Assembly: GCA_905339155.1 (NCBI GenBank)
Contig: CAJPFJ010000024.1
Span: 1-64,000 of the forward strand
Source of the DNA: Methanosarcinales archaeon
GTDB lineage: Archaea; Halobacteriota; Methanosarcinia; Methanosarcinales; Methanoperedenaceae
Length of the DNA stretch: 64,000 nt
Direction: 5' to 3'
In this document: positions 27,938 to 35,852 of the stretch, piece by piece
Position numbering within the stretch: the stretch's first letter is position 1
How the letters are laid out: the number at the start of each line of letters is the position of its first letter
The notes under the pieces: generated by a model
What the model saw: the letters and a program-made list of their open reading frames with translations, nothing else
Told to the model about the DNA's origin: nothing
Database searches by the model: none
Position numbers and translations under genes: made by a program

Positions 27938-28627
27938 ATGATATCGATAATCACTCCGATACTTAACGAAGAGGGCTATGTAAGGGCATTTCTCATTCAT
28001 CTTAATAAGATTCATGGCGACTTTGAACTTATACTGGTAGATGGTGGAAGTAAAGATAGGACTTTAAAAGAAGTAGAAAGTTGCAGAAATGAATTTCATG
28101 GAAAAATAAGACTGTTCAGTGCTCCCAGGGGAAGAGCGATCCAGATGAATAAAGGCGCACAGGCGGCCCGTGGTGATATTCTGCTATTCCTTCATGTAGA
28201 TTGTTTCATACAGAAGGATTCCCTGGAACTTATTGAAAAAGAGGTATACAGGAAAGGTATCATTGGCGGGGGTTTCAAACAGGCTTTTTATGATGCTGAC
28301 CTCTTCTTGAAGTTCAACAGCGCCTTCGGGAATTTACGGGTAAGTCTAACTAAGACTTTCTTTGGTGATTATGGGATATTCCTGAGAAAAGATATTTTTG
28401 AGAGAATAGGTTGCTATGATAATATACCCTTTCTTGAAGATGTTGAATTGTGCAATAAGGCAAAGAAATGTGGTAAGCTTGTGCAGATAGACAGGTTTAT
28501 ATTTACCTCTCCAAGGCGATATTTAAGTCAGGGAAGGATCAAGCTGACTATTGTTTTTAATCTTGCCTGTCTTTTTAATATCGTGGGATTCCGACCCCTT
28601 TTCCTTTTAAGATATATCGCTGACTGA
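27938..28627 (+). CDS. TIGR04283-type family 2 glycosyltransferase
   Basis: 229 aa GT-A enzyme: IITPILNEEGYV start, LVDGGSKDRT, SAPRGRAIQMNKGAQAARGD and LFLHVDC, with GGGFK and FGDYGIFLRKDIFERIGCY as in families annotated TIGR04283. Very short N- and C-termini and no clear membrane anchor. It pairs in families with TIGR04282 (24576 here). Its last 100 bp overlap the converging DUF2769 gene. Confidence 0.82.
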   Translation: MISIITPILNEEGYVRAFLIHLNKIHGDFELILVDGGSKDRTLKEVESCRNEFHGKIRLFSAPRGRAIQMNKGAQAARGDILLFLHVDCFIQKDSLELIEKEVYRKGIIGGGFKQAFYDADLFLKFNSAFGNLRVSLTKTFFGDYGIFLRKDIFERIGCYDNIPFLEDVELCNKAKKCGKLVQIDRFIFTSPRRYLSQGRIKLTIVFNLACLFNIVGFRPLFLLRYIAD

Positions 28628-28902
28628 TCTTTTACATTTGCGCGTATACAGTAGTAAACATGTTTAAATCCCATTTTTTCCTGAACAGGACAACCCGGGC
28701 ACAAACATCCTTTTTCTTCTTTAATGCATTTGCTTGTTCCGGTTGTTGAAAGACAAAATGCTATTTCTTCTTTACATTCGATATAACTTTGACATATCCT
28801 GCACCTGCATAGCTCATCGAAAAACTTAGAGAGAAAATCAGTGATCCACTTTAGGCTCAGAAAGTGCTTGACGGCTTCTTTTTTATTCATAATTATATTC
28901 AT
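28528..28902 (-). CDS. DUF2769-type Cys-rich protein, copy A (altered C-terminus)
   Basis: 124 aa with the archaeal DUF2769 Cys pattern (CRCRICQSYIEC, FCLSTTGTSKCIKEEKG, CLCPGCPV and YYC), likely a metal or Fe-S binding module. Compared with the intact 75-aa copy at 29680-29907 it has a longer N-terminus, and after the KDQ near residue 90 it runs into ~30 unrelated residues that are antisense to the glycosyltransferase gene. The normal C-terminus was probably lost, for example in a rearrangement joining the two genes. Confidence 0.65.
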   Translation of the reverse strand: MNIIMNKKEAVKHFLSLKWITDFLSKFFDELCRCRICQSYIECKEEIAFCLSTTGTSKCIKEEKGCLCPGCPVQEKMGFKHVYYCIRANVKDQSAIYLKRKRGRNPTILKRQARLKTIVSLILP

Positions 28903-29693
28903 TCACTGACAGGAAATATTTTATCTTTAAGGTTTGCTTCCAAATCCTGTTTCATTGTTTCAATAACATTGCTGACAATGCCATCGACTTCTTTTTTTAG
29001 TATGTCATCATTTTTAAAAAAATCATCGTCTGTTTTGGCATTATATTGAGCGCCATGCGTTCTATATACAAAACCGAATGGAGCAAGAACATACCCCATT
29101 TGCTGAAAGTAAAGAAAAATGTCCAGTGCCGTTTTCATTCCACCATCCTCATGGCCATTGACTAAAATTCCAACAACTTTCCCGGTAGTTAAACCTTCTT
29201 TTTTCAATAAATAAAGATTTTGGAGGCATGTCAGCCTATCCAGGAAATCCTTTAATCGTGCAGACATATTATTCCAATTTATGGGAGAAGCCACAATCAC
29301 TGCCCTTGAATCAACTATCATCTCATGGAGTGCAGGCGCATCATCAAGTTGATTCCTGCACGGGTATGTGCACGCTGAATCCCTCATACTGTAGCAGCAC
29401 CAGCAATGTTGAATATTCAATTCGTTCAAATTAAACCGTCTATAATTTACATTGTTTTTCTTAAGTACTTCTTCTGCAAAATTCACCATAATACCTGTAT
29501 TATGTGCTCTATGTGAACTTCCATTAATCAATAATATATCAAATTTTTCTCCATTAAACTTGAGTTTCTGTTTATCCCTCTCTTCGGAATATTCTTTCGA
29601 AGAACTACTGCATTGGGGACATTCTTCCGGAGGTTCATTTCCATGATGGATATAACCACACACACTGCATTTCCATGTTTTACTTTTTTGCAT
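28899..29693 (-). CDS. Rubredoxin-NADPH-dependent FMN reductase-like fusion
   Basis: 264 aa from the ATG at 29693. Residues ~7-30 form a rubrerythrin-type rubredoxin knuckle (CSVCGYIHHG then CPQC), followed by a flavodoxin-like NAD(P)H-dependent oxidoreductase domain: LLINGSSHRAHNTGIMVNF (FMN phosphate loop), an inserted Cys-rich piece HCWCCYSMRDSACTYPC, and VASPINWNNMSARLKDFLDR. Iron and flavin in one chain suggest an electron relay or oxygen/peroxide-detoxifying reductase. It starts 14 bp before the end of one DUF2769 gene and ends overlapping the start of the other by 4 bp. A longer N-terminal extension to 29873 would overlap DUF2769 out of frame and was rejected. Confidence 0.78.
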   Translation of the reverse strand: MQKSKTWKCSVCGYIHHGNEPPEECPQCSSSSKEYSEERDKQKLKFNGEKFDILLINGSSHRAHNTGIMVNFAEEVLKKNNVNYRRFNLNELNIQHCWCCYSMRDSACTYPCRNQLDDAPALHEMIVDSRAVIVASPINWNNMSARLKDFLDRLTCLQNLYLLKKEGLTTGKVVGILVNGHEDGGMKTALDIFLYFQQMGYVLAPFGFVYRTHGAQYNAKTDDDFFKNDDILKKEVDGIVSNVIETMKQDLEANLKDKIFPVSE

Positions 29694-29907
29694 ACTGATC
29701 TTTTTCGTTTCCCCGCATGCAATAGTAAACATGTTTAAACCCCATTTTTTCATGAACAGGACAACCCGGGCACAAACATCCTTTTTCCTCTTTAATGCAT
29801 TTGCTTTTTCCGGTTGTTGAAAGACAAAATGCGATTTCTTCTTTACATTCGATATAACTTGGGCATTTACCACACATACATAACTTGACTGCTTCTTTTT
29901 TATCCAT
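29680..29907 (-). CDS. DUF2769-type Cys-rich protein, copy B
   Basis: 75 aa; the Cys set CMCGKCPSYIEC, FCLSTTGKSKC, GCLCPGCPV and YYC fits DUF2769, an archaeal family thought to bind metal. Apart from the ends it is nearly identical to copy A at 28528, so the two derive from a recent duplication around the rubredoxin-flavoprotein gene. Function not established. Confidence 0.75.
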   Translation of the reverse strand: MDKKEAVKLCMCGKCPSYIECKEEIAFCLSTTGKSKCIKEEKGCLCPGCPVHEKMGFKHVYYCMRGNEKDQYAKK

Positions 29908-30025
29908 ATTAAACCTCTTACAACATTTAATAATTACAATTTATTGATTTCATTGCGTTTAATGTATTTAGATATTGGGCTAAAATAATAATCTCTTGTT
30001 CAATTTCAAGATTTCCCCGCCATGC

Positions 30026-30436
30026 TCATATCCATATTATCAGGTACATGTGCAAGCCAATGATGAGTGCCAATATCCATAATGCCAATACCAACCTCAT
30101 GGCCGATACAAGTCTCCCCCATATCCTCATAACTCCCTCAAATGCCAGATTTATATAGATACCTATAACAATGACTGCCAGTCCGAGAGCGTGGTGTGCC
30201 AGCATCTCGATATTGAAGAATACCCCTCGTTGTTCATGTTCAATATAACCGAGCATCGAGGGCAGCATTACGCCAGCTATTGCTATCATCTGTACCAATA
30301 AGGAGATCCTCATAACAGCACAATGTCGTCCAAGATTCCTTTTCTTTACCAGATACACCGCGCCGGATATCGTCATTATTAGCAGAACCTGGATGGTTAG
30401 ATTTACAATAGCTTGTGTCTTCACATCAAATACCAT
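30026..30436 (-). CDS. Four-span membrane protein (DUF420-like), copy B
   Basis: 136 aa, four spans, same pattern as copy A at 24115: GRHC near the second helix, MLPSMLGY, ML-HHALGLA and a terminal LHMYLIIW. It closes the cluster on the other side. The conserved His residues in the membrane could bind haem, but no ligand set can be assigned. Confidence 0.7.
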   Translation of the reverse strand: MVFDVKTQAIVNLTIQVLLIMTISGAVYLVKKRNLGRHCAVMRISLLVQMIAIAGVMLPSMLGYIEHEQRGVFFNIEMLAHHALGLAVIVIGIYINLAFEGVMRIWGRLVSAMRLVLALWILALIIGLHMYLIIWI

Positions 30437-30581
30437 ATGTTTTATCCTTCAGTTATGCCATTCCTGTGGAAAGAAAATCCAGAGTGTTATTATCTTTAAT
30501 TATAAAAAATTTATGAATAAAATAGTCAAATTTTCACTATTTCTGAATATTCACAGACGATCACTTATCATAAAATTTTCT

Positions 30582-31448
30582 TTAGTAGTATCCTCCACTG
30601 CTGGTTTGTGTTGGAACCGGAGATGGTGTACTGGTTGCACGTAAAGGAGCAGCATCAGGTCCTACGATGAACCAGGCTTTATTCACATTCTGGCCATTTG
30701 TATCCCCGCGTTTTGTGTCGTTAATATAGTAGTACAATGGCATTTTTTTATATGTTGTTTGTTTAGACCCTTCGCTATTGGTTATTACGCCAAAATCAGA
30801 AGTATTCATCATAGATGGCGCGACGATATTCTCATTATAGAACACAGGCCAGGCCTGCAGGCAATTTCCTGTGCAATTGCTTACTCCAGGCATATCTTTA
30901 GTAAAATTATAAAGAGTATTTCCCTTTGCGTCGACTATGAATGTCATATTGTCTTTATCTGCGATAAAAACTGTATAGTCCGGTCTGGCGATAAACCATA
31001 ACTTGTTCACTCCTTCTCCTTTATTATCGCCCGGGTTTGCATCACTGGAGAAATAGTATAATGGCCAACCTTTGTAGGTTGTTTGTTTTTTTCCATCATC
31101 TCTTGTAATTGTTCCAAAATCAGAGGAACTGAGTCCGGAAGCGGCAGATATTTTTTCCTGGTAGAAAATAGGCCAGGTATCAAGACAGCCACCTGTGCAT
31201 TTGCTATCTCCTATAACATCCTTTGTAAAGAAATAAAGGGTATTTCCTTTGCTATCCACGATATAATTTCCAGCTGAGAGTTTAACCATTGGTTGTTCTA
31301 TTGTAGGCTGCGCTACAGGTGTTGTTATAGCTGGTGTTATAGCTGGTGTTTGTTGTTCGGGTTGTACAGTTGGTTGTTGAGTGCAACCACTAATGACTAA
31401 TATAGCTAATATTCCAAATATTGCCAAAAATAAATTACCTTTATTCAC
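30582..31448 (-). CDS. Exported lipoprotein with two PF03640-type repeats
   Basis: 288 aa. An N-terminal signal peptide ends in a lipobox (VISGC), followed by a Pro/Thr/Gln-rich linker. Two copies of the secreted-repeat (COG4315/PF03640) follow, each with KGNTLYxFTKD, a C-T-G-x-C pair, W-P-x-F-Y and the KQTTYKGxPLYYF segment. The function of this repeat is unknown; it is frequent in extracellular and redox-associated lipoproteins. A Ser/Thr/Pro-rich tail ends in GGYY. Monocistronic. Confidence 0.85.
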   Translation of the reverse strand: MNKGNLFLAIFGILAILVISGCTQQPTVQPEQQTPAITPAITTPVAQPTIEQPMVKLSAGNYIVDSKGNTLYFFTKDVIGDSKCTGGCLDTWPIFYQEKISAASGLSSSDFGTITRDDGKKQTTYKGWPLYYFSSDANPGDNKGEGVNKLWFIARPDYTVFIADKDNMTFIVDAKGNTLYNFTKDMPGVSNCTGNCLQAWPVFYNENIVAPSMMNTSDFGVITNSEGSKQTTYKKMPLYYYINDTKRGDTNGQNVNKAWFIVGPDAAPLRATSTPSPVPTQTSSGGYY

Positions 31449-31526
31449 TTTATATCACTCCAATAATTAGATAGATAGACCTGCTAATAAGTTTTGCTAT
31501 TCGAAAAGTCTCAGGATGTTCAATAG

Positions 31527-31580
31527 ATCAAAAAAAAGAAAACCTTTTATCCAGCCGGGTAAAATTAGCCTGGCTGGATA
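31527..31580 (-). terminator. Terminator after tRNA-Asp
   Basis: Hairpin with a 9-bp perfect stem (TATCCAGCC at 31548-31556 and GGCTGGATA at 31572-31580). On the minus strand the stem is followed by a T-rich tract (TTTTCTTTTTTT) within 31527-31547. It lies about 25 nt beyond the tRNA 3' end. Confidence 0.65.
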
Positions 31581-31602
31581 GTGCTTCATACTTAACCTTA
31601 GA

Positions 31603-31675
31603 CGTCCGGGCCGGGATTTGAACCCGGGTCGGAGACTCGACAGGCCTCCATGATAGGCCGCTACACTATCCGGAC
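31603..31675 (-). tRNA. tRNA-Asp(GTC)
   Basis: 73-nt cloverleaf read on the minus strand. The anticodon stem GAGGC/GTCTC (one G-U pair) closes the loop CTGTCGA with anticodon GTC. T-arm CCGGG-TTCAAAT-CCCGG is perfect and the acceptor stem pairs except at position 7-66 (A-C). The discriminator base is G, as expected for tRNA-Asp. CCA is not encoded and there is no intron. Confidence 0.9.
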
Positions 31676-31726
31676 TTTGGGGGGATTCTCCCTTATGGTT
31701 TAGATGCATTTAAGTCTTTTGATAAG

Positions 31727-32785
31727 TCATTGCGTCTTTATCTCATACCCATCAAACATCTTTCTCATAATGGTATCCTGGCATGTGCCAAATCCCGGAG
31801 TTGCGATCTTTTGACCATTCAGGCCATCGATCGAAGTAATATCAGAATCTGCCCTGACAACAAGGGAAGTCCCTCCGGAATTCACACCATTTACGATATG
31901 TATCCGCCCATTATCATTTATCTTATATCTTAAAAGAACGGAGGTTCCGGCTATTGCAGCATCAACTTCCTGCTGATTTAAGGCATCTGTTATTGCCCTG
32001 CCACTTCTGTAACCTATTAATTGCAGATTCTTTCCGGAAATAAGTCCGACCTTCTCAAAATAACCTTGTTTCTGCGCTATATATATTGCAAAATAATGTG
32101 AATTTCCCTCAATGTATCCAAACCTGATGCTCTTATTAACACGGGAAGGGATCCAATTCGGGTCCTCATCCAGTTTTTTTCTTACCTCATCGTAATATTT
32201 ATTAATATATAATTTAGAGAGAAAATCATTGACATCCGTATATCCTAAGGAACTAATATTGTTCTTTAAAATACCGGCTTTATCCATAATGTCAATGGCC
32301 GTTTTTGTTTCGTTAAGATCGGGATATTCTATATAAATTGTATTATTGATGACTGCTGAGGTCATATTTTCATCAATTCCTGAGAATTCCTGCCCAAATT
32401 CCAGCACTTTTTCCCGGTTTATCGGATTATTAATGAACCTTGTTCCTTTAACCTGTGCCCATACCAGGGCTATTATCATATCTTCATCCTTCAGGTCTTC
32501 TGATATAGCCAGCACACAAGATGGATGGTTCTCCCAGATGTCCTTAGAATTTGCAAGATACCTGCCATAACCCTCGGAAACCGCTTTTGAAGGATTTGGT
32601 TCCCATGAAATAAAACCTGCGATGGATTCATTCACAAGCGCCTTTGACATCTCATCTGCTGTCATAGACACCACATAAATTGATTTTTGATTATTGGATC
32701 TTGCAGGCATTTCAAATATTTCATAAAACATGAATCCTGAAGCCACTACTAATACGATCGCACCTAAAATAATATAGTTTTTCAT
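31727..32785 (-). CDS. Membrane-anchored NMT1-like binding protein, domain order swapped
   Basis: 352 aa with an N-terminal hydrophobic anchor (residues 3-24). Residues ~40-165 look like the second half of an NMT1/ThiY-type substrate-binding protein (GFISWEPNPSKAV, HPSCVLAISEDLKD, INREKVLEF), while ~215-350 look like the first half (IRFGYIEGNSHYFAIYIAQKQGYFEKVGL, ALNQQEVDAAIAG, KIATPGFGTCQDTIMRKM). The chain stops there, without a following second half. It may be a permuted fold, or a truncated tandem protein. It is 7 bp downstream of the histidine kinase gene, so a ligand-sensing partner role is likely; no ABC permease is nearby. Confidence 0.7.
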   Translation of the reverse strand: MKNYIILGAIVLVVASGFMFYEIFEMPARSNNQKSIYVVSMTADEMSKALVNESIAGFISWEPNPSKAVSEGYGRYLANSKDIWENHPSCVLAISEDLKDEDMIIALVWAQVKGTRFINNPINREKVLEFGQEFSGIDENMTSAVINNTIYIEYPDLNETKTAIDIMDKAGILKNNISSLGYTDVNDFLSKLYINKYYDEVRKKLDEDPNWIPSRVNKSIRFGYIEGNSHYFAIYIAQKQGYFEKVGLISGKNLQLIGYRSGRAITDALNQQEVDAAIAGTSVLLRYKINDNGRIHIVNGVNSGGTSLVVRADSDITSIDGLNGQKIATPGFGTCQDTIMRKMFDGYEIKTQ

Positions 32786-32792
32786 ATCATGA

Positions 32793-34595
32793 TCAACCTT
32801 TTTTCAATTTAAAACTGAAAGTGCAGCCCTTTCCAGGCTCGCTTTCTACATGAATTACACTTCCATGCGCCCTGATAATTCCGCTTGATATAGAAAGGCC
32901 AAGTCCGCATCCGCCAGTTTTTCTCCTTGAAGAACTGTCAACCTGATAAAACTTATCAAATATTTTTTCAAGCTTTTCATTCTCAATCCCTATACCTGTG
33001 TCTTTCATCATGACCTCTATACCGTCCACATTTTCTTTTGCTGAAAGTATAATACTTCCGCCTTCTGGTGTGAATTTTAATGCATTCTCAAAGAGATTAT
33101 TCAGCACAATAATAAGCTTATCCCTGTCAGCCATTACCTGAGAAAGATCATCTGGAAAGTCTATGTTTATAGATATATTTTTATTAAGAGCAACCTGTTT
33201 TATATTCTCATGTGATGCATCTGCTATTTCCCTTATGCTGATAATATCCAATTTGAGTTCTGTCTTGCCTGCTTCGATCTTTGAAAGGTCAAGAATATCG
33301 TTTATGAGCCTGGTCTGCCGATCGATATTCCTCACTATTATCCGGAGTATCTCTTTCTTATCCGGAGCGATATTTGGATCAGATTCCAGATATTCAGCCG
33401 ATATCTTCATAGATGAGAGAGGTGTTTTCAACTCATGGGAAACAAGGGAAAGAAAATCAGATTTCAATTCATCTAATTTTTTCAATTCTTCATTTGCATT
33501 GATCAGTTCTTTATTCTTTTTTTCAAGATCTTTATTTGCCACATCAATTTTCGCTTCGAGCTTTTTCCTTATATCCAGGAGTTCGCTTGCAGTTGAATTG
33601 AATATCTCGGTCAACCGTCCTATCTCATTCCTGGAAGTTACAGGTATTTGCTTGAAATTCCCGCGAAGCATTCCAAAAGCCCCATCTTCAAGATACTTGA
33701 CGGGTCTTGTGATGTTGCCCGAAACAACTAAAGCAAGAAAAACAACCCCTATTACCGCCAACATGGAGATTTCAACCATCACCTTTCCAAGCATCAGGGC
33801 CCCGGCATAGGCTTCATCGATATTCTTTTCTGCTATTAGCCCCCACCTGTAAAGCGGCAGCCAGTAATAAGAGCCTAGAACATTTTCTCCTTTATAATTG
33901 ACATATTCATTGATACCGTTTTTTTCATATGTGACTTCCCTGACTGCGAAATTATTATTTATGTTATTAAAGAGGATAAGTGACCGGTTCTCATGGAATA
34001 TTATGTCTCCCTTCTGGTTAACAATAAATACTTCACCTGATTTTCCAATATCGATATTTTCAATTATCCTGTATAGATTCTCAAGGCTTATTCGTGCTGC
34101 AAAGACTCCTATTATTTTTCCATTATTACGTACAGGATTGGTTATTATGATTTCAGGTGCTCCCGTGATATTTGATTTATAAACATCCGATAAATACATT
34201 TTTCCCTTTGAAGCCTCGATAAAATAAGTTTCCGGTCTTTCATTTCCTGTTCGATAAATATTAGAGAAGATTATATTTCCATCAAGGTCAAGTGTATAAA
34301 ATTCCCTGTATACGCCCTTGTGTTCACGTTCAAAGGTGTCCAGGAACTCTATGAAATATTCCTTTTGCATTGTTAAGGTGACCCTGGATTGGGATATTAC
34401 ACGAATATCATCTTTTCTTGCATCCATCCAGTTATTGATCACATTTCCGGTATTATCAGTTGCCCCAAGCAGGTTGGACATCACCGATTCACGGATAGCT
34501 AACTTACTGAAATCATAGGATATGTAAACAACCGAGGATAAAGGTACTACTGATATTATCAAAAAAAAGATTATCAGTTCTGACCGTAATCTCAC
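32793..34595 (-). CDS. Sensor histidine kinase (Cache-HAMP-HisKA-HATPase)
   Basis: 600 aa. TM1 about 8-26, an extracytoplasmic double-Cache-like sensor (~35-262, including FAARISLENLYRIIENIDIGKSGEVFIV split over its core), TM2 about 270-292, HAMP ~293-345, a coiled coil, then HisKA with phospho-acceptor H387 in VSHELKTPL, and HATPase_c with N box LFENALKFTPEG, G1 DTGIGI and G2 GGCGLGLSIS. Full-length and apparently active. Operon partners are a response regulator and wHTH upstream and the binding protein downstream. Confidence 0.92.
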   Translation of the reverse strand: MRLRSELIIFFLIISVVPLSSVVYISYDFSKLAIRESVMSNLLGATDNTGNVINNWMDARKDDIRVISQSRVTLTMQKEYFIEFLDTFEREHKGVYREFYTLDLDGNIIFSNIYRTGNERPETYFIEASKGKMYLSDVYKSNITGAPEIIITNPVRNNGKIIGVFAARISLENLYRIIENIDIGKSGEVFIVNQKGDIIFHENRSLILFNNINNNFAVREVTYEKNGINEYVNYKGENVLGSYYWLPLYRWGLIAEKNIDEAYAGALMLGKVMVEISMLAVIGVVFLALVVSGNITRPVKYLEDGAFGMLRGNFKQIPVTSRNEIGRLTEIFNSTASELLDIRKKLEAKIDVANKDLEKKNKELINANEELKKLDELKSDFLSLVSHELKTPLSSMKISAEYLESDPNIAPDKKEILRIIVRNIDRQTRLINDILDLSKIEAGKTELKLDIISIREIADASHENIKQVALNKNISINIDFPDDLSQVMADRDKLIIVLNNLFENALKFTPEGGSIILSAKENVDGIEVMMKDTGIGIENEKLEKIFDKFYQVDSSSRRKTGGCGLGLSISSGIIRAHGSVIHVESEPGKGCTFSFKLKKG

Positions 34596-34610
34596 ACATC
34601 CCTCGCATGC

Positions 34611-35123
34611 TTAATTTTTTGCCCTCCGAAGAGCGCTTTTTATGCGGGCTTTCAATTCTTTAAGGTTGAAAGGTTTTGTTACATAATCATCAGCCCCAAT
34701 ATCCAGTCCTTTAACTTTATCCCTTACTGCATCTTTCGCAGTAAGTATAATAACGGGAATATTTTTTGTCAGGGGATCTTTTTTTAATTTTTCGCACACT
34801 TCATAACCATCCATTTCAGGCATCATGAGATCAAGAATTATCAGGTCGGGTATCTCTGTTTTAGCTTTAATGAGCGCCTCTGGGCCATTGCTTGCTCCAA
34901 CAATAAGGTAATCTTCGACTTCAAGAGATTTCTGTAAAGGCAGAAGTGTATCAATCTCATCATCAACTATCAAGATCTTTGACCTCGTATCTGAAAACTT
35001 TTCAATCCTTTGTGCCACTTCATCTTCAGGAATTCCAAGTATAATGGAAATCTCGGAATTAGATATCTTTTCATTATTCTTTATTAATTCAATTATTTTA
35101 ATATCAATAGCATCACTATTCAT
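34611..35123 (-). CDS. Response regulator with short N-terminal HTH
   Basis: About 170 aa. A short helix-turn-helix-like stretch (IKIIELIKNNEKISNSEISIILGIPEDEV in the N-terminal 45 residues, resembling Lrp/AsnC HTH) precedes a receiver domain with acidic pair DDE, phospho-acceptor Asp (in LDLMMPEMDG), Thr in ILTAKD and Lys in TKPF. HTH before REC is the reverse of the common bacterial order. I prefer the ATG at 35123, preceded by GGTGGTGA; an ATG at 35138 would add five residues. It overlaps the wHTH gene upstream by 8 bp. Confidence 0.85.
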   Translation of the reverse strand: MNSDAIDIKIIELIKNNEKISNSEISIILGIPEDEVAQRIEKFSDTRSKILIVDDEIDTLLPLQKSLEVEDYLIVGASNGPEALIKAKTEIPDLIILDLMMPEMDGYEVCEKLKKDPLTKNIPVIILTAKDAVRDKVKGLDIGADDYVTKPFNLKELKARIKSALRRAKN

Positions 35124-35424
35124 TGCTTTCACCACCATTCATCATTTGTTTCAGATCTTCATTGATCTTTAGCAGGTATTTTGTCAGTTCGCTATCCATG
35201 TTCAACCTGAAAACCCGAATCTGTTTACCAAGCGGTTTTTCTATAATTACATTAATATCAAGAAGCGGCCCTATTACTCTGGATACTGTGGAATGGGATA
35301 AGCCAGTAACTGCAGCGATCCCTGATAGGTACGTGTCATTGTCCTTATTGTCAAGCAAATGCTCAAGGACTACTAGTTGTGCGGTTTTGCCAAAGATTTT
35401 TTCGAGAGAATTAGGATTTTGCAT
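35116..35424 (-). CDS. Winged-helix transcriptional regulator
   Basis: 102 aa. ArsR/MarR-like wHTH: VLEHLLDNKDNDTYLSGI then AVTGLSHSTVSRVIGPLLD as recognition helix and a KQIRVFRLN wing; the last helix ELTKYLLKINEDLKQMM suggests dimerisation. First gene of the signalling operon wHTH-response regulator-histidine kinase-binding protein, so it may be the DNA-binding output of the pathway or its autoregulator. Confidence 0.82.
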   Translation of the reverse strand: MQNPNSLEKIFGKTAQLVVLEHLLDNKDNDTYLSGIAAVTGLSHSTVSRVIGPLLDINVIIEKPLGKQIRVFRLNMDSELTKYLLKINEDLKQMMNGGESNE

Positions 35425-35599
35425 AAATAAGATTAAGATTACTATATTGTTATATAATCATATCCTTTTTTTAGCAGGCATATATTTCAATGTTTAATAG
35501 GTGGCTTAAACTTAAATTCATCATTATATTATATAATCCTTGAATTGAATACGAATAGCTTAACCGCAAATATTAAATACTAGATAATATATGTATAGA

Positions 35600-35763
35600 C
35601 TTGTCGATGAATAGTCGAGAAATGTAATTGGGTGGCTATCGACAGGTTGGGAAGTGGTGGTTTTAATAACCCTCAACTTTAAAAGATCAATATCGACAGA
35701 TTTACCAATCTGCTAAAAGGTCTTGGGGTTTGGGATTATTACCTCCATCTCAACCCCAATTTT
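35600..35763 (+). ncRNA. Candidate structured RNA upstream of uvrC
   Basis: A gene-free stretch with several strong helices. A TATA-like region (about 35585-35597) precedes it. TGTCGAT (35602-35608) can pair with ATCGACA at 35638-35644 or with a second copy at 35692-35698. AGGTTGGG near 35644 pairs with CCCTCAACT near 35670-35678. It ends with a perfect 8-bp stem TTGGGGTT/AACCCCAA (35723-35730 and 35752-35759) followed by TTTT, like a terminator. It may be a small RNA or a leader of uvrC (90 bp downstream). No known family was recognised. The rest of 35425-35852 holds only the wHTH promoter region. Confidence 0.4.
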
Positions 35764-35852
35764 GATGCGATATTAGGAAATAATCATAACCCTTAAAGAG
35801 GTAACTTTTTGTTCACTAAGAATAATTGTAGCTCTGTGTGCTTTTTGCAGAT

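Noticed and set aside
24576-28627. Arsenosugar biosynthesis or arsenic resistance island
   Set aside because: The glycosyltransferase pair is suggestive but no arsenite permease, ArsR-like arsenic regulator or clear arsenite methyltransferase Cys set was seen.
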